Assembly (NCBI RefSeq): GCF_000091045.1
Contig: NC_006691.1
Location: 905,301 to 969,300 of the forward strand
Direction: 5' to 3'
Origin: Cryptococcus deneoformans JEC21
Lineage: Eukaryota; Basidiomycota; Tremellomycetes; Tremellales; Cryptococcaceae
DNA: 64,000 bases
In this document: one piece after another, positions 1-9,300 of the stretch
Numbering within the stretch: the first letter of the stretch is position 1
How the letters are laid out: each line of letters begins with the position of its first letter
Program-made: the position numbers and the translations under genes
The notes under the pieces: generated by a model
Databases searched by the model: none
Told to the model about the DNA's origin: nothing
What the model saw: only the letters and a program-made list of their open reading frames with translations

Positions 1-3000
1 CCACACCGCACAACAGCTCGACTGGCTCGACCCCGCCAAACGGCTCCCCCTCGGTGACGCCGGCCGATCTGCCCGCGCCTATCTTCAAAGCATCAACGCG
101 TGTTTCTCATGCCGCGTTGTCGGCCATCACCGCCTTATCTGCCCAACCCGCCCCCCCTCCACCCCGCCCAACGCCTCCGCGTCCGTGCCGGTCGCCAACC
201 TCGTCTCCCTTGCCGACGACGACGAGTCCGACCACCACGGCGTTTTCGCTGTCGACCCTGTCACAGACACTCTAGTACAGGATGCCTCGTCTGCGCTCGC
301 TGGGTCAGTACCTCTCATCATGGTCAATTGCCGTTTCAAGGCTGACGGAGACACTGTCCCAGCACTCGTTGATTGCGGCGCTGGCATCAACGTCGTCGAC
401 CGGGCGTACGCAGAGCAACAGGGATGGCAAGGACGGCCGATTATACCGGTGGGGACCAAAATGGCAGACAATCGGGCGGGTCCAGTCGTAGACCAGGAGT
501 ATGTAGTGGATGTAATCATTGGTGACACTACCTACAACGCTACCCCATTCTACGCCATGGCCCTTGGTCCACGATACCGCCTTATCCTCGGATTACAGTT
601 CTGTCGTCAACACCGCCTATTTGATGGGGCGGAGCGTTTAAATCACCTCCTCAATGCAGGGGGGTCATCCTATACATCGCTTGTGCAACTACAACTCAAC
701 TCCATCACACCAGTCGAATCCCCGACCGTAAGCACTGAACGCCACTCCCACTCCGACGCCATCCTCCATGAATTTGCCGACATCCTTCCAGCCAATATCT
801 CTGACGTTTCCCACTACCCGCCCATTTGTTCGTCCACCTCCCAAGTCCGCCACCGAATAAACATTCTTCCTGATGCGATGCCTGTCGCTCGAGCTGGATT
901 TCGAGTACCGTTAGCGTGGCGCGACACCCTTCGACAAGAAATCGAGAAACACCGTACCGCAGGCCGCCTCCGTCCATCCAGTTCCCCTTGGGCCGCCCCT
1001 GCTTTCCTCATTAAGAAAGAAAATGGCAAATTCCGGTTCCTCTGCGATTTTCGCGGCCTCAACAGTGTCACGGTTAAAGATCGCACCCCGGTTCCCAACA
1101 TTGACGACATTCTCCAACGCGCCGCCCGTGGCAAGGTTTTCGCCAAACTCGACCTTACCGATGCATTTTTTCAGACGCTCATGCACGAGCCTGATATCGA
1201 GAAAACGGCAATCAGCACTCCCTGGGGTTTATATGAATGGGTTGTGATGCCGCAAGGTGCGTGCAATTCGCCGGCAACACAACAACGCCGCCTCAACGAG
1301 GCTTTACGTAACCTCATCAGCGTTTGTTGCGAAGCATATGTCGATGATATCATCATTTGGGGCGCGACCGACTCTGACTTAGCGAAAAATATCCGCGCGG
1401 TTCTCACGGCTTTACGTAACAGCGGGTTCGTTTGCTCGCCTAGCAAGTCGAAATTTTTCGTCGACTCAGTATCCTTCCTGGGCCACGTAATCTCCCCCAA
1501 TCACATTGGGCCAGATCCGAAGAAAGTCGAAGCACTACGCGCATGGCCATCTCCTGGTTGTGTGAAAGACCTCCGATCTTTTCTTGGCCTTCTCCAGTAT
1601 TTACGCAAATTCATCCCACACATCGCCACCAAGACGTCCGTTCTCACGGCTCTTCTCCCTCCGAACAAGACCGCAGAGAAAGCGTATGAATCCCGTAAAC
1701 GTCAACTAGCTAAGGGCCTCCCAGCCGAGCGATTAGAATCACTGAGTTGGGTATGGAAGTGGACAACGTCGGCGCAAGATGCGTTTGAGGCGCTGAAGGA
1801 AATGGTGGCACGTATCACAGGTCTGTCCCCCCTTTCCCATGAAGCTATCCTCGCAGGTCAAACCAATCTCTACCTTTTCACCGACGCAAGCAATACCGGC
1901 CTCGGCGCCTGGTTGGGCACGGGTTTATCCCCCGACAACGCTCAACCTATCGCCTACGATTCCCGCTCTCTCACTGCCGCCGAACGAAATTATCCGGTAC
2001 ATGAAAAAGAGTTATGCGCCATCATCCACGCCCTCAAAGAGTGGCGGCCTCTACTTCTCGGCGTCCCGGTACACGTCATGACGGACCATGCGACTCTCAA
2101 GTGGTTCTTTCAACAACCAAATCTGTCCGAATGTCAGAAGCGGTGGCTACTAGTGCTCGCCGATTACGACCTCCAGATTTCCCATATTCCAGGGGCCACT
2201 AATGTCATCGCCGACGCTTTCTCCCGGCTCCGCAACTCTGATGCCCACGTCAACGCCCTCACCATGATGGTTCTCTCACCAAACGCAACCTTCCTAGATG
2301 AAGTAGCTGAAGGGTATGGGCAGGACCCGGTAATGAGTATTTGGAGGGAAGTGGACCGCTGTCCTCCGGGTGTCCGCACTACCGAAGTCAATGGAGCACG
2401 GGGGGTCAGGACGGTGCTGACATATGAGGACCAGCTCTGCATTCCCGACGTACTAACCTTGCGAGAACAGTGCCTACAGGAATGCCACGATGCGATGGGC
2501 CATTTCGGGGTGGAGAAAACACTTGAACTATTGCGCTGTAAGTACTTCTGGGATGGTATGGCTAGTGACGTAAAGGACTTTGTCAGCACTTGCCCAGCCT
2601 GTCAGACATCCAAAGCTACCACCACCAAACCTCCCGGACTACTACACTCATTACCAGTTCCTCCCGCCAAATTCTCCGACATAGGCATAGACTTCGTGGG
2701 GCCACTACCGCAATCACACAGCTTCGACTATCTCATCGTCATTACCGATCGCCTCACCGGCTGGGTCGCTCTCATACCAACAGTCACGACGCTCACGTCC
2801 TCCGCTTTCGCTCAACTCTACTACGACCACTGGGTTTCTAAATATGGGGTACCACAATCCATCGTCTCAGACCGCGATAAGTTATTCACTGCTGCGTCAT
2901 GGCGTCGGTTGAATTCCCTCCTGGGCACTAAGCTAAAGATGTCCACAGCATACCACCCCCAGACCGATGGTATATCAGAACGCTCTAACAAGACAGTCAT

Positions 3001-3850
3001 TCAGATCCTGCGCACCTGGACTGACGACCAAGGCCGAAATTGGGCAGCTAACCTACAGCGGGTCGCCTTCGCAATGAACAACACCATCCGACGCTCAACC
3101 CACCACACCCCCGCCGAGCTCGTTTTCGGGAAACGCCTGTCACTCACTCCGCCGCTCCTCCCCTCAACATCAGCTACGGACCCGTCCCTCGCTCAACCTA
3201 CGGCTTCCGAATGGGATCTCGCTGCCCAACGCATGGCCCTCGAAGAGGGCATCGCTCGTGACGAACTGCTTCTCGCTAAGCATCGGCAAAGTGTTCAAGC
3301 CAACAAACATCGTCGGCCGGACCCTGTTTACCACCCGGGAGACAAAGTCTACTTGAACACCGCTGAGTTCCGTCACGAATATAAGACCGCCACTAACCGT
3401 TCTGCGAAGTTCATGCCCCGCTGGGAAGGCCCCTTCACCATCCTCCAGGCCTTTCCCGAGCAATCACTCTATGAATTGGATGTCCCCGTCACCTCAACAC
3501 AGTCGACGCCTCGCCGCCATGTTTCGCGCCTCAAGCCATACCGGGAGTCCGAACAGTATCACCAGCACGCGGTTCCTCGCCTACTCGACCGCCCGGCAGT
3601 TTCCTCGCCACGCATCCTCCAAATCCTTGAAGACCGCACCCTCACCCCCAAGGGAAATCATCCAAAGGTTTACCAAGTGCGCGCCCGCCTCGCCGGTGAA
3701 GGCCCCAAGGCTCGGTGGCTCAGTCGCGATACAGCGCAGGACTATGCAGGGTGGCAGGAGGCTTGGGAAGACTTTATTGGCGAAGATGAGCTACATCTCG
3801 ATGTACTGGACGTTACTACTGATGTTCCTCAGATGTTCACCCAGGGTTAA
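1..3850 (+). CDS. Ty3/gypsy Gag-Pol polyprotein (element E1), 5' end outside window
   Basis: The frame is open from base 2 to the stop at 3850, so the polyprotein is cut by the window edge. Visible domains in order: a gag zinc knuckle with CX2CX4HX4C spacing (about 104-145); a retroviral-type protease with active site DCGAG, where most relatives have DTGA or DSGA; reverse transcriptase with YVDDIIIW (about 1340); RNase H starting FTDASNTGLGAW; an integrase HHCC zinc domain (CPACQ); and the integrase catalytic core with DFVGPLP, SDRDKLF and HPQTDGISERSNK. No chromodomain is evident; the C-terminus only has a short conserved RILQILEDR segment. There are no stops or frameshifts in the visible part. 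Polypurine tract and 3' LTR follow downstream in the same orientation. This makes it a Ty3/gypsy element encoding Gag and Pol in one frame, similar to E2 and E3. Confidence 0.93.
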   Translation, partial: HTAQQLDWLDPAKRLPLGDAGRSARAYLQSINACFSCRVVGHHRLICPTRPPSTPPNASASVPVANLVSLADDDESDHHGVFAVDPVTDTLVQDASSALAGSVPLIMVNCRFKADGDTVPALVDCGAGINVVDRAYAEQQGWQGRPIIPVGTKMADNRAGPVVDQEYVVDVIIGDTTYNATPFYAMALGPRYRLILGLQFCRQHRLFDGAERLNHLLNAGGSSYTSLVQLQLNSITPVESPTVSTERHSHSDAILHEFADILPANISDVSHYPPICSSTSQVRHRINILPDAMPVARAGFRVPLAWRDTLRQEIEKHRTAGRLRPSSSPWAAPAFLIKKENGKFRFLCDFRGLNSVTVKDRTPVPNIDDILQRAARGKVFAKLDLTDAFFQTLMHEPDIEKTAISTPWGLYEWVVMPQGACNSPATQQRRLNEALRNLISVCCEAYVDDIIIWGATDSDLAKNIRAVLTALRNSGFVCSPSKSKFFVDSVSFLGHVISPNHIGPDPKKVEALRAWPSPGCVKDLRSFLGLLQYLRKFIPHIATKTSVLTALLPPNKTAEKAYESRKRQLAKGLPAERLESLSWVWKWTTSAQDAFEALKEMVARITGLSPLSHEAILAGQTNLYLFTDASNTGLGAWLGTGLSPDNAQPIAYDSRSLTAAERNYPVHEKELCAIIHALKEWRPLLLGVPVHVMTDHATLKWFFQQPNLSECQKRWLLVLADYDLQISHIPGATNVIADAFSRLRNSDAHVNALTMMVLSPNATFLDEVAEGYGQDPVMSIWREVDRCPPGVRTTEVNGARGVRTVLTYEDQLCIPDVLTLREQCLQECHDAMGHFGVEKTLELLRCKYFWDGMASDVKDFVSTCPACQTSKATTTKPPGLLHSLPVPPAKFSDIGIDFVGPLPQSHSFDYLIVITDRLTGWVALIPTVTTLTSSAFAQLYYDHWVSKYGVPQSIVSDRDKLFTAASWRRLNSLLGTKLKMSTAYHPQTDGISERSNKTVIQILRTWTDDQGRNWAANLQRVAFAMNNTIRRSTHHTPAELVFGKRLSLTPPLLPSTSATDPSLAQPTASEWDLAAQRMALEEGIARDELLLAKHRQSVQANKHRRPDPVYHPGDKVYLNTAEFRHEYKTATNRSAKFMPRWEGPFTILQAFPEQSLYELDVPVTSTQSTPRRHVSRLKPYRESEQYHQHAVPRLLDRPAVSSPRILQILEDRTLTPKGNHPKVYQVRARLAGEGPKARWLSRDTAQDYAGWQEAWEDFIGEDELHLDVLDVTTDVPQMFTQG

Positions 3851-4366
3851 CGGTCCCGACATGGCCACACTCCGTCGTGAGCTGTATACACCCTCCCTAA
3901 CACCCTTTTTTTCCTCATCTACCCCTCTGACCAGGCTGACACCTTCGCACAGATGCCAAACCACCCCCCCCTCAAGTCCCCAGCCCACCCCTGTCCAGGT
4001 TTTCAATTCTGTTCCCCCCTTTTTTTCCTTCGTGCCGTGTTTTCTCATTTTTTTCTCGTCCGTTTATTTCTCCTTCAGTTTCCTCCCCCCCTTCCTCACG
4101 GGCCTGAAGACAGACAAGAGGTTCCCCCACCCCCCATTTTTTTTATCCCCAGACAAAGAATCTGAAAAGAAGCCAAAAGGCCAGGGAGTTTTTTCGTGGT
4201 GGGGGTTTCCCTCAATCAACATGTTTCATGGATTGTCTCTCAGCCTGGCTCCTCATTGAAGCCCAGCTTCTACAGTTTTCTAGCTCATTTCTTTCTCCCT
4301 CTTTGTGTTTATGTCTCATTTCCTTCTTCTCCCTCACATACTCCGTCTCATCCAGGAGGGGGAGGG
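3851..4366 (+). other. E1 region between pol and 3' LTR, with polypurine tract
   Basis: No credible gene. The stretch is very rich in pyrimidines on the plus strand (long T and C runs) and ends with the purine run AGGAGGGGGAGGG at 4354-4366, directly before the TG of the LTR. This is the position and composition of a plus-strand priming polypurine tract. The last 160 bp recur at 13086-13244. Confidence 0.75.
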
Positions 4367-5310
4367 TGTAAGAGGCTAGCCTCCGACCCAGTGACCCACG
4401 GTCACCACTTTCCCCAGCTTCTAATTTCGAGCCGCGTTTCAATTTGCTTCCGCTTCTTCCTCCAAGTTGCGCGCGTCAAATTGCATCCGCGCTCCCTTTC
4501 CCAGGTCACGTGCTTTATTTTTCCCCTGTTTCTCCGAGCCGCGTCTCAATTTACTTCCGCTCCTTTCCTCCAAGTCGCGCGCGTCAAATTGCATCCGCAC
4601 TCTCCCTCCCAGGTCACGTGCATCATTTTACTTCCGCTTTTTCTCTTCTTGGTTTCTCTTCCATTTCTCGTCCTAAGTCCGAGTTTCTTGTCCGATTTTT
4701 CATGCCACAAGCCCCGGTGTTTACCGGGCTTTGGTCGCGACTGGTTTCGAGAGCGAAGGCAAAGTGCATGGAAAGGTTGACACACAAATTCCTTTATTCT
4801 TTTATCCTTGTTGTGTTCAACCTTTCCTTCTTCCGACTTTACAGCCACAAGTACCTTGCCTTCTCCTCTGTAAGCAGAGCTCTCTACTAATTACCTTCTC
4901 CCCTCAGACCCCCTGGCTAATCCTGATCAGTGTTCCTATCAATTCTTCATCTTGTCTCCTTTACTAGTCGCTGATAGGACATAATCAGGTAAGCTTCAGG
5001 CTCTTTGGGTTTCACACAAATTCCTTTATTCTTTTATCCTTGTTGTGTTCAACCTTTCCTTTCTTCCGACCTTACAGTCACAAGTACCTTGCCTTCTCCT
5101 CTTGTTCCTATCAATTCTTCATCTTGTCTCCTTTACTAGTCGCTGATAGGACATAATCAGCATATGCATTTGGGATCTTGTTTGCTTCTCTCCAGTCCGA
5201 AGTTAAGCCTTGAGCCCTGCCAGCCCTAAGAGCCCACCAGTTCTCTCCAAGCCTTGTCCCTCCGAGCTAGCCCCAACAGTACAGTGAAGGTCTATTGTCC
5301 GGACCTTACA
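4367..5310 (+). repeat. LTR family D, 3' LTR of E1
   Basis: Begins TGTAAGAGGC just after the polypurine tract and ends GGACCTTACA, giving TG...CA termini. A second copy lies at 13245-13969. This copy is about 220 bp longer because a segment (about 4781-4987) is repeated at about 5013-5160. The U3-like part holds two tandem units of about 108 bp (starting near 4429 and 4537), each ending in a CACGTG palindrome. Confidence 0.85.
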
Positions 5311-5890
5311 GCCTCAAACGCATCTTGCGCCGACGTTGTCCACTTCCATACCCAACTCAGTGACTCTAATCGCTCGGCTGGAAAGCCCTTAGCTAGTTGA
5401 CGTTTACGGGATTCATACGCTTTCTCTGCTGTCTTGTTCGGAGGGAGAAGAGCCGTGAGAACGGACGTCTTGGTGGCGATGTGTGGGATGAATTTGCGTA
5501 AATACTGGAGAAGGCCAAGAAAAGATCGGAGGTCTTTCACACAACCAGGAGATGGCCATGCGCGTAGTGCTTCGACTTTCTTCGGATCTGGCCCAATGTG
5601 ATTGGGGGAGATTACGTGGCCCAGGAAGGATACTGAGTCGACAAAAAATTTCGACTTGCTAGGCGAGCAAACAAACCCGCTGTTACGTAAAGCCGTGAGA
5701 ACCACGCGGATATTTTTCGCTAAGTCAGAGTCGGTCGCGCCCCAAATGATGATATCATCAACATAAGCTTCACAACAAACGCTGATGAGGTTACGTAAAG
5801 CCTCGTTGAGGCGGCGTTGTTGTGTTGCCGGCGAGTTGCACGCACCTTGCGGCATCACAACCCATTCATATAAACCCCAGGGAGTGCTGA
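5311..5890 (-). pseudogene. Inverted fragment of E1-type reverse transcriptase
   Basis: The minus strand encodes about 190 residues nearly identical to the E1 RT segment at about 1213-1792, including YVDDIIIW, with only a few substitutions. It has neither start nor end of the gene. On one side it abuts the exact LTR D terminus (5310), on the other the exact start of the E2 5' LTR (5891). It is therefore a broken piece and not a gene. Confidence 0.9.
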
Positions 5891-6323
5891 TGTAAGTGCA
5901 GAGCACTATACTCATTTATTCTCTATGCATGCAGTCTTTGTGCATGCATCCTCCTATGCATATTGCATATGCAGGAATTTATGCATCGCATTTACATGCA
6001 GGAATTTATGCAGTGCATTTACATGCATGCATTCCCATGTATAAGCTGTATGAATATTCAGCGATATTTGTTGTGTATGTAATCATCCAGATTATGTAAC
6101 ATTCCATGTGTATAATGTTACATTTGAAATACTTAGTAATGACGTGGCATTTGATGTGTGTAACTTTACTTTCTGACACACAGTTGGTACTTAGTAAAAT
6201 AGTAGTCGCATATTGCTGTAGTTCTTCAATACTCAATCCACATGTATTACAACCAGTGCATGTTTTGCTAGTCAACTACACACTATACTACTACGACACT
6301 CAGTGAGACACCCAGTGTCTACA
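5891..6323 (+). repeat. LTR family A, 5' LTR of E2
   Basis: Starts TGTAAGTGCAGAGC and ends CAGTGTCTACA. The first third is packed with ATGCAT and TGCATGCA palindromes and contains two direct copies of a 26-bp unit starting GCAGGAATTTATGCA. The same sequence recurs as the 3' LTR and, degraded and inverted, at 32185-32308. Confidence 0.9.
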
Positions 6324-6351
6324 CTTTTTTCAAAACAACGCACACAAAATA

Positions 6352-9300
6352 ATGCCAAACGCCCACTCACCAAACGCTCAAACGCCCCTCATGCCCCCCA
6401 AGGGTCAAACGCTCAAAGACACTCCTCCCTCGGAGGAGGCAAACACATCTCCTGTCGAAGGAGACATCAATGCTCAGGTGGCAGCAGTTATCCTCCACCT
6501 GTCGAAATTAACCAGTCAGCAAAGCCTCTTCGGTACTCAGGGGAATCACAAACCTCGAGAAGTAACTATCCCACAAGCCTCCAGCATTCCGAACTTTACT
6601 GGTCCCATTCGTGATGCTCCAGCTGTCCTTCTCATTGATCATCTAGAGAAACTTCTCCGGACTAATTCGCTTTTTTCCCCTCAAGATGACGATGCCCAGA
6701 CAGAGAAACTGCGAGTCATTATCCTGGAGGTGGCGAACAACTCTATCGAATGTACCGCGCTGAAAGCATGGGTGAGGACTACTGGTCGGATGATGGAAGC
6801 AGATGGCGAGTCGGGATGGGACGCATGGACAGTGGCTTTCAAAAAGGCAGCGATGCCGCTCGCCTGGGATCAGAAAGAACTTCGTTCCCTCCTCCGCCTA
6901 CAGTTCAATCAGGTTAGCGACTGGGAAACCTTCGATAACCAAGCCATACAACACCGACACAATTTGATGGGCACTGACCTCTATCCCAGTGACACCTCTA
7001 TGGCCACCCTTTACCGCGGCGCTTGTCCCGAGCCATTATTCATTCGTTTGATGACGACGCCGGAGTTCAGGAATGGAAGCTTGGACGAGGTACGCAACCT
7101 GTTAGAACTGACAGTTGTCAAGTACTTGGAGAACCGGGATCAACCCACTCATGCTCGCACCAAACCTCAAGCCTTGGTCACCTCGCAGACCCAACCGCAC
7201 CTGGCTCATCCAATCAGTCACTATTATCAAGCTCAAAACCCCCTACCTTACTATCTCTCTCCTGCCGGTAAACACATTCGCGAACTTTTCGCCAAAGAAA
7301 ACCGATGCAATGACTGCCACAAGGTGGGCCACAACTTCAAAACCTGTCCCAACCGCCGTGGTCCTACGCGTGTCAACTCTCGCCACGTCGACAACCACGA
7401 GGTTCTCATCCAAGAACTTACCAGTCAGCTTGACGACCATCTCCAGCTTGAGACGTCTATTGACTCAGACGAGACCTCGTACGCACTGTTTCATCCTCCT
7501 CTAGTCATTCAAGCCTCTGCTGCCGCTGACGGACGTACCTCGATTGCCCCTCCCCCTCCTCTCCAATTTCTCCTCGACACGGGCGCTGGTACATCTTTCT
7601 TTGATCCGTCAGTGGTAGCTAGACTAGGTTGGAAAGTCCGAAAGGACGCAGTGGAGCGTACTGTGCGGTTGGCTGGTGGGAAACCTGGGCCGGTAGTCAG
7701 AGATGTGACGAGTGGAACGTTTAGGGTTCGACATGCAATATATTCAGGCGAAGGAGTTGTCATGGAGTTGAACGGTACATATGATGGGATCTTGGGTCTC
7801 AATTTCTGCAAGCGCTATCATCTACTTGATCAAAGTCCTCTTTTTCGGCGTCTCTTGAGCAGCTCTGGGAAAGTTCTCACCGGCAATGACGTCGCCGTTC
7901 CCACGAGTCCCCCACCAGTTTCTCATGATGCGAAAATTTCTCCTCTCGCCGGGACTGACGTCACCGTTCCCATGCGCAACTCCAAAATTTTTCACAAGTC
8001 AAAAGTTTCGACAACTGCTGCCGCGCCAAACGAAGACGTCACCGTTCCCACGCCTCACTCCAAAATTTTTCACAAGTCAAAAGTTTCGCAAACTCCTGTC
8101 GCGCCTCAGCCTTCGGCGATAACCACCAAATTTTCGGCGATTCCTTCATCAAATTCTGTCTCTCTCGGTGCGGCCGAAACTGCTTCCTACACTGAGATCA
8201 TTGCACAACTCAAGAACGACTTTGCAGAAGTTTTTTGTGACAAACTGGGTGATGTAGCCGATTTCCCAAGCATTACGAAGACCAAGAGTGGTGTTAGGTT
8301 CGAAATCATCTTGAAACCTAACGCTACGCCCAGTCATGCAGCTCCCTACCGGGTTCCTGAAACTCTTTTGCCCAGTCATGCAGCTCCCTACCGGGTTCCT
8401 GAAACTCTTTTGCCCCGTTTCCGTGAGATGATTGCTGAACATCTGAATGCAGGTCGTCTACGCTACTCTAGTTCTCCTTGGGCGTCACCTGCCTTTCTCG
8501 TCAAGAAACCAAATGGCCAACACCGTCTCGTCTGCGACTTTCGCGCACTCAATAACCAGACCGTGCCCGACATGTATCCTATGGGAAACATCCAGGACAT
8601 CTTGCACCGTGCTGCTCGACACGGCAATCTTTTCGCCAAGCTCGACTGTAAGGATGCCTTCTTTCAGACGTTGATGAAGGACGACGACATTCACAAGACA
8701 GCGATTACAACACCGCTTGGGTTGCTGGAATGGGTCGTCATGCCGCAGGGCATTCGGAATGCACCTGCTGCCCAACAACGTCGCATCAATGAAGCACTGC
8801 AAGGTCTCGCTGGAGAATGTTGCGAGGCGTACGTGGACGATATCATCATCTGGGGAACGGACAGCGAGGATCTTCGTCGAAATTGTGTGAGTGTTCTCGC
8901 AGCTCTGCGTCGGAGTGGTTTGCGCTGTTCTCGTGAGAAATCACAGTTCTACCTCACCGAAACCTCTTTCCTCAGCCATGTCATCCGTCCTGGTCAGATA
9001 CTCCCCGACCCCACAAAAATCGCACGCATTGAACAGTTCCCTCACCCCACGACTCCCAAGGCTTTACACTCGTTTCTTGGTTTATTGAACTATCTCCGTG
9101 AGTTCATACCCAGCCTTGCTACTCACGCTTCGGTCTTGCACGCATGTCTCCCTCCCAACACCGCTGCCGAGAAAGCCTACTACAGGCACTTGAAGGAGCA
9201 TAAGGGCCGTTTGCAAGAGTCATGGCAGGGTTGGAGGTGGAACTATGGGCCTAAGGAACGGGTAGCCTTTGACGCTTTGCGTCGCGCCGTGAGTACTGTT

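Noticed and set aside
4300..4900. Several Phe/Ser/Pro-rich frames in LTR D
   Set aside because: They overlap in all frames in pyrimidine-rich LTR sequence and are repeated in the second LTR copy.
5925..6035. CRISPR-like direct repeats in LTR A
   Set aside because: Only two imperfect copies without spacers of constant length, in a eukaryotic LTR.
6324..6345. tRNA primer binding site of E2
   Set aside because: Sequence after the LTR (CTTTTTTCAAAAC) has no TGG start and no clear complement in the LTR; priming mode left open.
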